Source: Jeongeupia chitinilytica (lineage in GTDB: Bacteria; Pseudomonadota; Gammaproteobacteria; Burkholderiales; Chitinibacteraceae). Taken from it: DNA of 64,000 nucleotides. Made by a program: the position numbers and the translations under genes. The stretch lies in contig NZ_BMYO01000007.1 of assembly GCF_014652315.1 (NCBI RefSeq), forward strand, positions 62,001 to 126,000. The letters run 5' to 3'. The notes beneath the pieces are model-generated. The model made no database searches. It saw nothing but the letters and a program-made list of their open reading frames with translations, and was not told the DNA's origin. The stretch's first letter is position 1. The number at the start of each line of letters is the position of its first letter. Positions 25,747 to 38,861 of this stretch are shown one piece after another.

Positions 25747-26559
25747 TTATTCGGCATCGCGGCCGAGTTCGTCACCGAGTTCCTTCGAGCGCGCTGCAGC
25801 GGCGGCGGCGGCGGCGATGATGGTGCTGCGGACCTGACTGTTTTCCAGTGCATTGATCGCGCGCTCGGTCGTGCCCCCCTTGCTGGTGACCTTCTGCCGC
25901 AGGGTGGCTGCGTCGTCGTCGCTTTGCTGGGCCAGCTTCACCGCGCCCGCGAAGGTCTGATAGGCGAGACGGCGTGCGGTATCGGTGTCGAAGCCCTGCG
26001 CGCGCGCGGCGGCCTGCAGCGATTCGATGAAGTAGAACACGTAGGCGGGGCCGGAGCCGGAGATCGCGGTCACGCCGTCGAGATCGGATTCCGCTTCGAC
26101 CCAGACGATTTCGCCGGTCGACTCGAGAATGCGCGTTGCCAGCGCGCGGTCGGCATCGGTCGTTGCCGGCGCGGCATAAGCCCCGGAGATGCCGGCCTGG
26201 ACCAGGGCCGGAGTATTCGGCATCACCCGGATCACGCGCTCGGCGCCCGACCAGCGGGCAATCGCGTCGCTGCGGATGCCGGCGGCGATCGACACCACCA
26301 GCGCATTGCCGAGTTGCGGTGCGAGTGCCTCCGCGACGGTACGGAACTGCTGCGGCTTGATCGCGAATACCACGGCATCGCTGGCTGGCAGGGCCTCGTC
26401 GGGCGCCGACGTCGTGACGCCGAAGCCGGTTTGCAACTCTGCGCGCTTGGCGGCGTCCGGCTCGACGACATGGACTTCGCTACCGGCAAAACCGCGCGCG
26501 ACCATGCCGCCGATCATGGCGGTCGCCATATTGCCGCCACCGATAAAGGTAATTCGCAT
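25747..26559 (-). CDS. proC: pyrroline-5-carboxylate reductase
   Basis: 270 residues. It reduces pyrroline-5-carboxylate to proline with NAD(P)H, the last step of proline synthesis. ITFIGGGNMATAMIGG is the dinucleotide-binding loop; IRVMPNTPALVQAG and AISGSGPAYVFYFIESL are ProC signatures. The tail is Ala- and Glu-rich. An AAGGAGACAGCGG leader gives a good ribosome site. It follows yggS in the usual proteobacterial order. Confidence 0.97.
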   Translation of the reverse strand: MRITFIGGGNMATAMIGGMVARGFAGSEVHVVEPDAAKRAELQTGFGVTTSAPDEALPASDAVVFAIKPQQFRTVAEALAPQLGNALVVSIAAGIRSDAIARWSGAERVIRVMPNTPALVQAGISGAYAAPATTDADRALATRILESTGEIVWVEAESDLDGVTAISGSGPAYVFYFIESLQAAARAQGFDTDTARRLAYQTFAGAVKLAQQSDDDAATLRQKVTSKGGTTERAINALENSQVRSTIIAAAAAAAARSKELGDELGRDAE

Positions 26560-26607
26560 TCCGCTGTCTCCTTGTTCGCGCGTCGCCTGTTGGCCACGCT
26601 TTCCTGA

Positions 26608-27303
26608 TTAGTGTGCTGCCGTCCGCTGGCCGAAGATCGCCGTGCCGATGCGGACCAGCGTCGCGCCTTCGGCGATCGCGATGTCGAGGTCGGCGGACAT
26701 GCCCATCGAGAGTGTATCGAGCTGATAACCGAGGTCGTTCAGTCCTTGCTGCAATTTGCGCAACAGTGCGAACTGGCTGGAAAGTTTGCGCTTGTCGTCA
26801 GTCGGCTCGGGGATGCACATCAGCCCGCGCAGCTTCAGCCGTGGCAGGGCGGCGACCTCGGCGGCCAGTGCCGCGACGCCGTCCGGTGCGACTCCGGATT
26901 TGCTCGTCTCGCCCGAGACATTGACCTGGAGGCAGACGTTGAGTTCGCCGCACGCGTCCGGACGCTGCGCCGACAGCCGCTCGGCAATCTTCAGCCGGTC
27001 GATCGCATGCACCCAGTCGGCACCTTCGGCGACGCTGCGCGTCTTGTTGCTCTGCAGCGGGCCGATGAAGTGCCATTCGATTCCGTCCAGATCGGCCAGT
27101 GCTTCACGCTTGGCAATAAACTCCTGGACGTAGTTCTCGCCGAATGCGTGCTGGCCATGGCCGTACAGGGCGCGGACCGATTCGGCAGGAAATGTTTTGC
27201 TGACCGCGAGCAGACGCACCGAATCGCGCGGGCGTTGGATGCTTACAACCGCCTCGTCGATGCGCCGGAGCACGTCTTGCCACGCTTCAAACATCGTTGC
27301 CAT
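26608..27303 (-). CDS. PLP homeostasis protein YggS (PLPBP)
   Basis: 231 residues, PLP-binding TIM barrel of the YggS/PROSC family, which controls pyridoxal phosphate and amino-acid balance. LLAVSKTFP contains the PLP Lys; HAFGENYVQE, EWHFIGPLQSNKTR and LSMGMSADLDIAI are family signatures. ATG 27303 gives MATMFEAWQDVLRRI; longer in-frame extensions run into the pilT promoter region. Divergent from pilT, first gene of the proC cluster. Confidence 0.95.
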   Translation of the reverse strand: MATMFEAWQDVLRRIDEAVVSIQRPRDSVRLLAVSKTFPAESVRALYGHGQHAFGENYVQEFIAKREALADLDGIEWHFIGPLQSNKTRSVAEGADWVHAIDRLKIAERLSAQRPDACGELNVCLQVNVSGETSKSGVAPDGVAALAAEVAALPRLKLRGLMCIPEPTDDKRKLSSQFALLRKLQQGLNDLGYQLDTLSMGMSADLDIAIAEGATLVRIGTAIFGQRTAAH

Positions 27304-27385
27304 AATGGATTTGCCTTGATCTGGCCCTCGTGTTGCGGCCTTTTTCTGCGTTCGGATCTGCCTGGGCAGAAGGACAAAATTATAA

Positions 27386-28429
27386 ATGGAAATTTCTGAA
27401 CTCTTGGCCTTTGCCGTCAAGAACAAGGCATCCGACCTGCACCTGTCGTCCGGCCTCCCGCCGATGATCCGCGTGCACGGCGATGTCCGGCGCATCAACC
27501 TGCCGGCGATGGAACACAAAGACGTTCATGACATGGTCTACGACATCATGAACGACGGCCAGCGCAAGGTCTATGAAGACACGCTCGAGTGCGACTTCTC
27601 GTTCGAGATCCCCAACCTGTCCCGTTTCCGCGTCAACGCCTTCGTGCAGCAGCGCGGCGCCGGCGCGGTGTTCCGGACCATTCCGTCCAAGGTGCTGACG
27701 CTCGAGGAGCTGAATGCGCCGCGCGTGTTTGCCGAGATCGCCCAGAACCCGCGGGGGCTGGTGCTGGTGACCGGGCCGACCGGCTCGGGCAAGTCGACGA
27801 CGCTGGCGGCAATGGTCAACCACATCAACGAGAACGACTACGGCCACATCCTCACGGTCGAGGATCCGATCGAATTCGTCCACCAGTCGAAGAAGTGCCT
27901 GATCAACCAGCGCGAGGTCGGGCCGCATACAATGAGCTTTTCCAACGCGCTGCGCTCCGCGCTGCGTGAAGATCCGGACGTGGTCCTCGTCGGCGAAATG
28001 CGCGATCTGGAAACGATCCGGCTGGCGCTGACCGCTGCCGAAACCGGTCACCTCGTGTTCGGTACGCTGCATACCAGTTCGGCCGCCAAGACCATCGACC
28101 GCGTCGTTGACGTGTTCCCGGCTGCCGAGAAGGAAATGGTCCGCGCGATGCTGTCCGAATCGCTGCGCGCGGTCATCTCGCAGACCCTGCTCAAGACCAA
28201 GGACGGTCAGGGCCGGGTTGCGGCACACGAAATCATGATCGGCATTCCCGCCATCCGTAACCTGATCCGCGAAAACAAGATCGCGCAGATGTACTCGTCG
28301 ATCCAGACCGGCCAGCAGTACGGGATGCAGACGCTCGACCAGTGCCTGCAGGGGCTGGTGCAGCGCAATATCGTTTCCGTGGCCGAAGCGCGAACCAAAG
28401 CCGCGAATCCGGATCACTTCAAAGGCTGA
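27386..28429 (+). CDS. pilT: type IV pilus retraction ATPase PilT
   Basis: 347 residues. PilT is the hexameric ATPase that disassembles the pilus for twitching and DNA uptake. ASDLHLSSGLPP at the start, Walker A GPTGSGKSTTLAAM (~residues 133-146), the Asp box LTVEDPIEF, Walker B DVVLVGEMRD and the His box ETGHLVFGTLHT are all present. The C-terminal retraction motif AIRNLIRENK (family AIRNLIRE) is intact. It is followed by pilU after 66 bases. Confidence 0.98.
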   Translation: MEISELLAFAVKNKASDLHLSSGLPPMIRVHGDVRRINLPAMEHKDVHDMVYDIMNDGQRKVYEDTLECDFSFEIPNLSRFRVNAFVQQRGAGAVFRTIPSKVLTLEELNAPRVFAEIAQNPRGLVLVTGPTGSGKSTTLAAMVNHINENDYGHILTVEDPIEFVHQSKKCLINQREVGPHTMSFSNALRSALREDPDVVLVGEMRDLETIRLALTAAETGHLVFGTLHTSSAAKTIDRVVDVFPAAEKEMVRAMLSESLRAVISQTLLKTKDGQGRVAAHEIMIGIPAIRNLIRENKIAQMYSSIQTGQQYGMQTLDQCLQGLVQRNIVSVAEARTKAANPDHFKG

Positions 28430-28495
28430 GTCCCGCGGGGCCGCCAGACCAGCGACAACCACAAGGCGGCAGCGCCGTAGAAGAAGAGCAGGATC

Positions 28496-29632
<1,137 letters not shown>

Positions 29633-29655
29633 GCCGGCGACGTTTTACGCATCCC

Positions 29656-31683
29656 ATGAACGCCAGTCCACTGTCCCGCTGTCTGATGACGCTGCTGCTC
29701 GGTCTGCCGGCGGCAGGGCTGGCTGCGACCCTGGGCGAGCTGCAGGTGCATTCGGCACTCGGCGAGCGGTTCGATGCATCGATTCCGGTCCGGCTTGGCG
29801 CAGGCGAGAACCTTGGCAGCGCCTGTTTCCGTCTGGTGCCGGACGCGGTCGATGGCGATGCTGCGGCGCTCGTCAACGCGCGGCTGCGCTATCAGGGCGA
29901 AGGGGGCCGTGGCGAGCTGCAAATCGTCGGTACCGAACCCTTGCAGGAACCGATGCTGCAACTCGTCGTGCGCGTGCAGTGCCGTGACGACGAGCAGCCG
30001 CGCTTCCAGCGCAGTTACAACGTACTGGTCGACCCGCGCGACTATGCAATGCCGCGCGGCAGCCGGCGTGCGACGCCGGTGCGGAACGAGCGCCGCTATC
30101 CGGCGCTTGGCGGCAGCCTGCGGGTGGCCGAGGGCGATACCGTCTCGCAACTGGCGCGACACTATTTTCCAGATGACCGGGCCGCACGGGCGCGCTTTGT
30201 CGATGCGCTGTACCAGCAGAATCCGGATCTGCCACAGGGGCTCGACGCACCGCTGCCGGAAGATGTGTTGCTGGCGCTGCCGCGCGCAAGCAGTGCGGTG
30301 GAAGCCACGCCCAAGCCGGTTGTGCCGCCACTGCGACTGGCGCCGCAGCCGGCCGACACGCTGAGCGTGACCGTTCCGGAACCGTTGCCGCAAGTGCCGG
30401 CGCTGCCGGCATCGCAGGCGACGCAAGTGCAGGGCGAGTTCCGCCTGCAGCTGTCGTCTCCCAGTCTCGACCTCGGACGCGAGTCCGAGCTGTCGCCGGA
30501 GGAGCGGCTGAAGCTGCGCGAGCGGCTGCTGACGCTGACGTCGGACGACCAGACTTCGCAACTGATGGCACTGAAGTACCAGGTTGCCCAGCTTGAAAAA
30601 CAGTTGAACACCCTGCGGCAGGGCGAGCCGGCAGAGCAGGCCAGCGCGGTGAAGCCACGAAGCCGCGAGGCCGGTGACGACGGTCTGTCGCCATGGTGGC
30701 TGTCGCTGCTGCTGCTGATTCCGCTGGGTTTCGTCGCTTGGCGCTGGCGTACCCGCCAGCAGGATTACGGCGACGCCTTCTCGCTGGCTCATCCGCGCGA
30801 ATCCGACGGCACCCTGTCGCTACGGCCGGTCACGTTGCCGCCGTCCGAGCCGCGTGTGCGTACCGCCCTCGGGGCGACGACGCTGGTACAGAACATCGGC
30901 CAGATCGCCGACGAATTCCACAACGAGGACGTCGACGTCGTGCTGCCGGGCAATGTGTCCGAGGAAGCGCAACTGCTGATCGACCATGGCCTGATCCAGC
31001 AGGCGATCAACCTGCTCAACCATGAAATCGAGCAGCACCCGACCGTGCTGGTGCTGTGGATGAAGCTGTTCGACGTCTATCGCCAGAACGACATGAAGCA
31101 GCCGTTCCAGGAGCGGGCGGTGGCGTTCCGGCTGCAGTTCGCCAGCGATGCGCTGTGGCAGCAGGTCCAGTCGATCGGCCTGCGTGTCGATCCGGAGAAC
31201 CCGCTGTACCGCTCGCTCGACGACAGCATCGATCATCAGCTCGATCTCGGAAAGTCCGCCGGACCGATCCTGGCCGACGAAGCATTCGACTTCGCGGCGG
31301 TCATGCATCAGGACGCCGGGCTTGCGCCGCCCTCTTCGGTGGTGGAGTTGCCGGAGGCGCACGATGACTACGACGGCGTGCCGCCGCTGCCGACGATCGA
31401 AGAGCTCGACTTCCAGCTCGAGCCCTTCGGCGAGTCGCCGGCGATCCTGGCCACGCCAGCACCCGCGCCGCATTCCGGGGATGGCGAGCGTTTTCAGGCC
31501 GACCCGGCCGATTTCGTCAGCAATGATCCGCAGTTGCAGCAGGTCGCACGTCACTTGGCCTTGGGCGAACAGGACGCTGCCTACCAGCTGCTCGAGCAGG
31601 CGCTGCTGCATGGCAGCAGCATGGAGCAGCGGCTGACGGCGATGAAGTGGCTGGACAAACTGGCGCCGGTTCGCAGCCGCTGA
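29656..31683 (+). CDS. FimV/TspA-like peptidoglycan-linked pilus assembly protein
   Basis: 675 residues. A signal peptide (LLLGLPAAGLAATLG) precedes the FimV N-terminal domain (LGELQVHSALGERFDASIPV and YNVLVDPRDY). A LysM-like segment follows (~157-205, VAEGDTVSQLARHYFPDDRAARARFV), then a short coiled coil (~280-320, MALKYQVAQLEKQLNTLRQ), one membrane segment (~345-365, PWWLSLLLLIPLGFVAW), and a cytoplasmic acidic part with TPR-like helices. In Pseudomonas and Neisseria such proteins control pilus function. It is downstream of pilT-pilU. A TTG at 29629 overlapping the pilU stop is an alternative start. Confidence 0.88.
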   Translation: MNASPLSRCLMTLLLGLPAAGLAATLGELQVHSALGERFDASIPVRLGAGENLGSACFRLVPDAVDGDAAALVNARLRYQGEGGRGELQIVGTEPLQEPMLQLVVRVQCRDDEQPRFQRSYNVLVDPRDYAMPRGSRRATPVRNERRYPALGGSLRVAEGDTVSQLARHYFPDDRAARARFVDALYQQNPDLPQGLDAPLPEDVLLALPRASSAVEATPKPVVPPLRLAPQPADTLSVTVPEPLPQVPALPASQATQVQGEFRLQLSSPSLDLGRESELSPEERLKLRERLLTLTSDDQTSQLMALKYQVAQLEKQLNTLRQGEPAEQASAVKPRSREAGDDGLSPWWLSLLLLIPLGFVAWRWRTRQQDYGDAFSLAHPRESDGTLSLRPVTLPPSEPRVRTALGATTLVQNIGQIADEFHNEDVDVVLPGNVSEEAQLLIDHGLIQQAINLLNHEIEQHPTVLVLWMKLFDVYRQNDMKQPFQERAVAFRLQFASDALWQQVQSIGLRVDPENPLYRSLDDSIDHQLDLGKSAGPILADEAFDFAAVMHQDAGLAPPSSVVELPEAHDDYDGVPPLPTIEELDFQLEPFGESPAILATPAPAPHSGDGERFQADPADFVSNDPQLQQVARHLALGEQDAAYQLLEQALLHGSSMEQRLTAMKWLDKLAPVRSR

Positions 31684-31700
31684 ATGGCCTGACGCCAGAC

Positions 31701-31728
31701 GACAAAGCCGCCCGAGGGCGGCTTTGTC
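31701..31728. terminator. bidirectional terminator between fimV-like gene and uvrA
   Basis: GACAAAGCCGCCC (31701-31713) and GGGCGGCTTTGTC (31716-31728), 13-bp stem; convergent genes on both sides. The T-runs are short, so efficiency is uncertain. Confidence 0.75.
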
Positions 31729-31745
31729 ATTGACGGAGGCCGGAC

Positions 31746-34592
<2,847 letters not shown>

Positions 34593-34745
34593 GGCGTGCT
34601 CGTCAAGGTTGAAAAGGCAACCACCAAGTTTACCGGAGAACATTTGTCCTGGTGTACGTTTGTTCTGCTTGGCGACCTTCCGGCCGAGGTCGGCAGCATC
34701 CCGGCCGCCTGTTAGAATCGCGTCTTTCGCCTTGCCGCTATCCTC

Positions 34746-36110
34746 ATGTCCCCGCTCGAACTACGCGCCGCCTCCGGGCTTGCCGGGCTGTACGCCTTGC
34801 GCATGCTCGGCATGTTCCTCGTGCTGCCGGTCTTTGCCGTCTACGCCGGCCACATGCCCGGTGGCGACAACCACGCGCTGGTCGGGCTGGCCTTCGGGGC
34901 CTACGGACTGACGCAGGCGCTACTGCAGCTGCCGTTCGGCATGTGGAGCGACCACGTCGGCCGCAAGAAGGTGATCTACATCGGTCTGGCGCTGTTCGCA
35001 CTCGGCAGCATCATGTGCGCGATGGCCGACCACATCGTCTGGCTGATCGTCGGCCGAGCGGTGCAGGGCGCCGGGGCGATCTCGGCGGCGATCACCGCGC
35101 TGCTGGCCGACCTGACGCGCGAGGAACACCGGACCAAGGCGATGGCGATGATCGGCGCGAGCATCGCCGGTACCTTTGCGGTGTCGCTGGTCGTGGCACC
35201 GAAACTGGCCGGCTGGATCGGTCTGCCGGGGATCTTCGTCCTGACGGCGGTGCTGGCGCTGGTCGCCATTGTCGGTGTCGCCCGGGTGATTCCGAGTCCG
35301 GCGGTGTCACGCTTCCATTCCGATGCCGAGACCAGCGCCCGGCGCTTGCCGTCGGTGCTGCGCGATCCGCAGCTGCTGCGACTCAACTACGGCGTGTTTG
35401 CACTGCACGCTGCCCAGATGGCGATGTTCACGGTGATGCCGCTGCTGCTCGCCAAGGTCGGCCACCTCGATGTATCGCGGCACTGGTGGGTGTACCTGCC
35501 GGTGGTGCTGCTCAGTTTCGTGCTGATGGTGCCGGCGGTGATCTACGGCGAGAAGAAGCGGCAGCTCAAGCGTGTCTTCCTCTGGGCGATCGGACTGATG
35601 TTCGCCGCGCAGATCGGCATGACGCTGTACATGCCGAGCCTGACGATGATCGTCGTCTGGCTGGCACTGTATTTCATCGCCTTCAACGTACTGGAAGCGA
35701 TCCAGCCCAGCCTGATCTCCAAGATTGCCCCGGCCGACGCCAAAGGTACGGCCATGGGGGTCTACAACACCTGCCAGGCCGCGGCGATGTTCCTCGGCTC
35801 GGCGCTGGCGGGCTGGCTGTATCAGCGTTTCGATTCGCCGGTGCCGGTGTTTGCGCTGTCGGCTGTGCTGGTCGGCTTCTGGCTGACCGTGGCGTGGCGG
35901 ATGCGTGCGCCCAAGCCGGTCCGGACCCAACTCTTTCACATTGGCGAAGCATGGCAGGGCGATCCGGCCGCGCTGTCTGATAAACTTTCACGGATTGCCG
36001 GCGTTTCCGAAGCCGTCGTGTTGCTGGACGAGCGGGTAGCCCTGCTCAAGGTGATGCAGGACGGCTGGAATGAAGACGAGGCTAAACAATTGATTATGGA
36101 GACGCACTGA
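34746..36110 (+). CDS. YajR-like MFS transporter with C-terminal YAM domain
   Basis: 454 residues, 12 membrane segments. FGMWSDHVGRKKVI is the MFS motif A loop, and LLADLTREEHRTKAMAMIG follows the fourth/fifth segment. Residues ~390-454 (FHIGEAWQGDPAALSDKLSRI, VAGVSEAVVLLDERVALLKV-type pattern) form a ferredoxin-like soluble domain as in E. coli YajR. The substrate is unknown; efflux is likely. TGTTAGAAT at 34710-34718 is an extended -10 promoter. The stop overlaps the ssb ATG by one base, so the two are co-translated. Confidence 0.9.
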   Translation: MSPLELRAASGLAGLYALRMLGMFLVLPVFAVYAGHMPGGDNHALVGLAFGAYGLTQALLQLPFGMWSDHVGRKKVIYIGLALFALGSIMCAMADHIVWLIVGRAVQGAGAISAAITALLADLTREEHRTKAMAMIGASIAGTFAVSLVVAPKLAGWIGLPGIFVLTAVLALVAIVGVARVIPSPAVSRFHSDAETSARRLPSVLRDPQLLRLNYGVFALHAAQMAMFTVMPLLLAKVGHLDVSRHWWVYLPVVLLSFVLMVPAVIYGEKKRQLKRVFLWAIGLMFAAQIGMTLYMPSLTMIVVWLALYFIAFNVLEAIQPSLISKIAPADAKGTAMGVYNTCQAAAMFLGSALAGWLYQRFDSPVPVFALSAVLVGFWLTVAWRMRAPKPVRTQLFHIGEAWQGDPAALSDKLSRIAGVSEAVVLLDERVALLKVMQDGWNEDEAKQLIMETH

Positions 36111-36607
36111 TGGCTTCCTTGAACAAGGTCATCCTGATCGGCAACCTCGGGCGCGATCCCGAAGTCCGCTACCTGCCGAACGGCGACGCGGTGTGCAATT
36201 TCAGCATCGCCACGACCGAAAACTGGAAGGACAAGTCCGGTCAGAAGCAGGAAAAAACCGAGTGGCACAACATCACCATGTACCGCCGTCTGGCTGAAAT
36301 CGCCAGCCAGTACCTGAAGAAGGGCAGCTCGGTCTACATCGAAGGCAAGCTGCAGACCCGCAAGTGGCAGGACAAGCAGACCGGCGCCGACCGTTACACC
36401 ACTGAAATCATCGCCGACCAGATGCAGATGCTCGGCGGTCGCTCGGGTGGTGGCGGTGGCGGCTCGATGGACCAGGGCGGCGGCGGTTACGACGATTTCA
36501 ACCAGAGCTACGCACCGGCTCCGGCTGCAGCACCGGCGGCGCGCCCGCAGGCGGCACCGGCGCCGAAGCGCAATTTCGACGATTTCGAGGACGATATTCC
36601 GTTCTGA
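36110..36607 (+). CDS. ssb: single-stranded DNA-binding protein
   Basis: 165 residues. N-terminal OB fold (SLNKVILIGNLGRDPEVRYL; WHNITMYRRLAEIASQYLKKGS), a Gly/Gln/Ala/Pro-rich linker at ~110-150, and the acidic tip DDFEDDIPF that recruits repair and replication proteins. Translation is coupled to the MFS gene upstream (TGATG). Followed by a strong terminator. Confidence 0.98.
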   Translation: MASLNKVILIGNLGRDPEVRYLPNGDAVCNFSIATTENWKDKSGQKQEKTEWHNITMYRRLAEIASQYLKKGSSVYIEGKLQTRKWQDKQTGADRYTTEIIADQMQMLGGRSGGGGGGSMDQGGGGYDDFNQSYAPAPAAAPAARPQAAPAPKRNFDDFEDDIPF

Positions 36608-36635
36608 AATGTGCCTTGTACTCGGAGGCACCAAC

Positions 36636-36664
36636 AAAAACCCCGCGATGTTGCGGGGTTTTTT
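36636..36664 (+). terminator. terminator of ssb (T-run overlaps GNAT stop)
   Basis: AAAAACCCCGC (36636-36646) and GCGGGGTTTTT (36653-36663), 11-bp stem with a T-run. The TAA of the convergent GNAT gene (36663-36665 on the minus strand) lies inside the T-run. Confidence 0.92.
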
Positions 36665-37175
36665 ATTGCCGATTCGCGATCGATTCGCGATCGGGGCGCC
36701 GTTCCATCAGCAGGTAAACGCCTTTGTCCTCGACGGGCACGAAGCCGAGTCGCAGGTAAAGCCGCAATGCCGGATTGGTTTTGTCGACGTGCAACTGCAC
36801 GGGCTTGTCCTGTGTACAGCAGGCCGCGAGCAGCGCCGTGCCCAGCTCGCGATTGCGGTACTCGGGCAGCAGGCTCAGGTCGATCACGCGCAAGGCGGTG
36901 ACACCGTCCTGAAGGTAAAGGCGACCGACCGGCGTTTCGTCGTGCAGCACCAGCCAGAATGCTGCGTCCGGGTAGGCGAAGTATGCCCGTTGCTGGGCGA
37001 CGAACTGCATCTGCACGAAGGCATCACGCTGCGCGTCCTGCCAGCCCAGTGCGTTCAGTTCGTCGGCCCGGGTGGAGGCGTAGAGCTGCAGCAAAAAGGA
37101 CTGGTCTTCCGCGGTCACCGTACGCAAACGCAGGTGCGGATGAGCGAAGGTAAGGGCATCGATTGTCGCGTGCAT
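36663..37175 (-). CDS. GNAT family N-acetyltransferase
   Basis: 170 residues. GNAT fold: LRLRTVTAEDQSFLLQLYASTR at the start, VIDLSLLPEYRNRELGTALLAA is motif A with a slightly altered acetyl-CoA loop (RNRELG in place of RGKGIG), and VDKTNPALRLYLRLGFVPVEDKG is motif B. It transfers acetyl from acetyl-CoA to an unknown amine or protein. It follows three tail-collar genes on the same strand after a 57-base gap with a GC hairpin. A GNAT next to such trios suggests modification of their product or target, but that is inference. Confidence 0.88.
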   Translation of the reverse strand: MHATIDALTFAHPHLRLRTVTAEDQSFLLQLYASTRADELNALGWQDAQRDAFVQMQFVAQQRAYFAYPDAAFWLVLHDETPVGRLYLQDGVTALRVIDLSLLPEYRNRELGTALLAACCTQDKPVQLHVDKTNPALRLYLRLGFVPVEDKGVYLLMERRPDRESIANRQ

Positions 37176-37198
37176 GGCATCCCCGTGTGTCAGGGGGC

Positions 37199-37218
37199 GC
37201 CGGCCGCATGTGCGGCCG
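37199..37218. repeat. GC palindrome between collar gene 3 and GNAT gene
   Basis: CCGGCCGCA (37199-37207) and TGCGGCCGG (37210-37218) with a 2-base centre. No U-run follows on the minus strand, so it may slow rather than end transcription or stabilise the upstream mRNA. Confidence 0.5.
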
Positions 37219-37232
37219 GGCGCGAACCCGGT

Positions 37233-37748
37233 TTATGGCCGGGGCGGGAAGTCGCCCTGCAGGGCGATGCAGAAGTTGACTGCCTGATACGGCTGTCGGT
37301 TTTCGTGCGCCGTGCCGGCGCCGACGGCCTGCACGACCTGCGGTGCCAGCGCGGTCAGTGGCGCCGCCTTGTCGGCCGGAATGAAGGTGTCGTTGGTCGG
37401 CGTGAAGTACCGACCGGGCAGACGGCCGGCTGCTGTCGTCGACGCCGGTCTGCCGATGTCCGCGTAGGCCGTGTGGGTGTGGCTCGGCATGTTCGCCGTG
37501 GTCACCGTGACGCTTGCAGTGCCCAGGCGTACCCCGGACTGGTTGTTGACCGTGCCGATGACCGCCAGGCCGCGCAAGTCGGGCAAGCCGAACGTCGTCC
37601 TGCCGTCGCCGCCATAGGTCGTCCCGAGGAGCGTGAACAGCGCGGTGTTCTGCGAAATCGGCAGAATCTGGCCGTCGCAGAATGCCCAGCCTTCCGGTGC
37701 GTAGTTGCAGCCGAAAATCCGGATTTCTCCGATGTACTGATCTGACAT
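37233..37748 (-). CDS. tail-collar (MdpB-type) protein 3
   Basis: 171 residues. Phage tail collar fold: IGEIRIFGCNYAPEGWAFCDG at the N-terminus, then PISQNTALFTLLGTTYGGDG and TTFGLPDLRG, the family core. The middle (ANMPSHTHTAYADIG) and end (NFCIALQGDFPPRP) are variable. No signal peptide. Known as microcystin-dependent-protein relatives; function in bacteria unknown. GAGGAG precedes ATG 37748. Third of three tandem paralogues. Confidence 0.9.
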   Translation of the reverse strand: MSDQYIGEIRIFGCNYAPEGWAFCDGQILPISQNTALFTLLGTTYGGDGRTTFGLPDLRGLAVIGTVNNQSGVRLGTASVTVTTANMPSHTHTAYADIGRPASTTAAGRLPGRYFTPTNDTFIPADKAAPLTALAPQVVQAVGAGTAHENRQPYQAVNFCIALQGDFPPRP

Positions 37749-37766
37749 GTCTCTGGCTCCTCGCAC

Positions 37767-38297
37767 TCAGCCTTGCGACGGGAAGTAACCCGCCGTGGCG
37801 ATGATGTAGTTGATCGACAGCGTCGGCATCAGGTTCGGGATCGGCTGGTTGCCGCCCGTGCTGGTCAGCGCCTGCGGCGACAGCCGCTGTTTGCTCGGCG
37901 AGTTGGCAAGGCCGCTGTTGTAGAAGGCCGCGGGGCCGGTCGCCAGCGCGAAGTTGTTGTCGGCGCCGATATTGGTGGCCGGATTGCTGCTGGCGGACAG
38001 CGTGTGCGTGTGTGCCGGCAGCTGGGCTTGCGTCAGGGTGACGCTTTCGGTCCCCAGCTTCTGGCCGATGACGCGGTTGCTGGTTTGCGGCCCCTGGCCC
38101 TGGCCGATCGGCAACTGGCCGGTCAGGTTCGGGACGCAAAAGGTGGTGACGCCGTCGCCACCGTAGGTGGTGCCGATCAGGGTATACAACACCTCGTTTT
38201 CACTGATCGGCAATGCCTGACCCTGACAAAAGGCCCAGCCCACCGGTGCGTAATTGCCGGCAAACAGCCGTACTTCACCCACAAACGGTTCTGACAT
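37767..38297 (-). CDS. tail-collar (MdpB-type) protein 2
   Basis: 176 residues with the same layout as its neighbours: VGEVRLFAGNYAPVGWAFCQG, PISENEVLYTLIGTTYGGDG, TTFCVPNLTGQLPIG, then AQLPAHTHTLSAS and a C-terminal INYIIATAGYFPSQG. It differs most from the others in the variable middle, as expected for surface or ligand-binding loops. A CTGAGGAGACACC leader gives a good ribosome site. It lies 18 bases before paralogue 3. Confidence 0.9.
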   Translation of the reverse strand: MSEPFVGEVRLFAGNYAPVGWAFCQGQALPISENEVLYTLIGTTYGGDGVTTFCVPNLTGQLPIGQGQGPQTSNRVIGQKLGTESVTLTQAQLPAHTHTLSASSNPATNIGADNNFALATGPAAFYNSGLANSPSKQRLSPQALTSTGGNQPIPNLMPTLSINYIIATAGYFPSQG

Positions 38298-38306
38298 GGT
38301 GTCTCC

Positions 38307-38861
38307 TCAGGATCGGGTCGGGTAGATACCGCTCAGGCAGATGATGTAGTTCATCACCAGCGAGGGCTGCATGTTGTTGCGGGCTTCGCCACTGCCGGTG
38401 ATGCCGCAGGCTTCGTCCTGCAGGGCCGTCAGATTGGCGGCGCTGGCGTACAGATTGGGGCCGGCACCGGAGATGTTGGGGTCGGTATCACTGTGCAGGT
38501 TGCTGGTCGCAAGCAGCCTGTCGCCGTTCGTTCCGGCATTCGCTGCCGTCGCCGGTTGCCCGGATACCGCGAAGGTGTGGGTGTGCGGCGGCAGATTGGC
38601 TGTCGTCAGCGCCACGGTTTCCTGGCCAGCACTCTTGCCTTGCTGGTAGCTGACGTCTGCCGGGTTGCGATGTACCGGCGTACGGCCGCGCAGGTCCGGC
38701 AGGGCAAAGTTGGTAGTGCCGTTGCCGCCGTACTGGGTGCTGAGCAGCGAAAACAGGGCCTGATTCTGATTGATCGGGAGCAATGCACCATTACAGAACG
38801 CCCAGCCTCTCGGGGCGATCGGAAAGGCACACAGCTTTATTTCTCCGAGGTAGGGATCCAC
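38307..38861 (-). CDS. tail-collar (MdpB-type) protein 1
   Basis: 184 residues: LGEIKLCAFPIAPRGWAFCNG, PINQNQALFSLLSTQYGGNG, TNFALPDLRGRTPVH, ANLPPHTHTFAVSG, and MNYIICLSGIYPTRS at the end. It heads the run of three collar genes plus a GNAT gene, with an AGAAGGAGG ribosome site. No signal peptide and no phage genes nearby. Divergent from the large autotransporter across a 488-base gap. Confidence 0.9.
   Translation of the reverse strand: MDPYLGEIKLCAFPIAPRGWAFCNGALLPINQNQALFSLLSTQYGGNGTTNFALPDLRGRTPVHRNPADVSYQQGKSAGQETVALTTANLPPHTHTFAVSGQPATAANAGTNGDRLLATSNLHSDTDPNISGAGPNLYASAANLTALQDEACGITGSGEARNNMQPSLVMNYIICLSGIYPTRS

Noticed and set aside
34593..34745. LexA box before uvrA
   Set aside because: No CTGT-N8-ACAG. 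A loose GAACA/TGTTC repeat around 34642-34669 has an 18-base spacer and fits no known SOS box.
37233..38861. Prophage remnant, suggested by the tail-collar proteins
   Set aside because: No integrase, capsid, terminase, lysis or att-like repeats nearby; MdpB-type collar genes are common outside phages.
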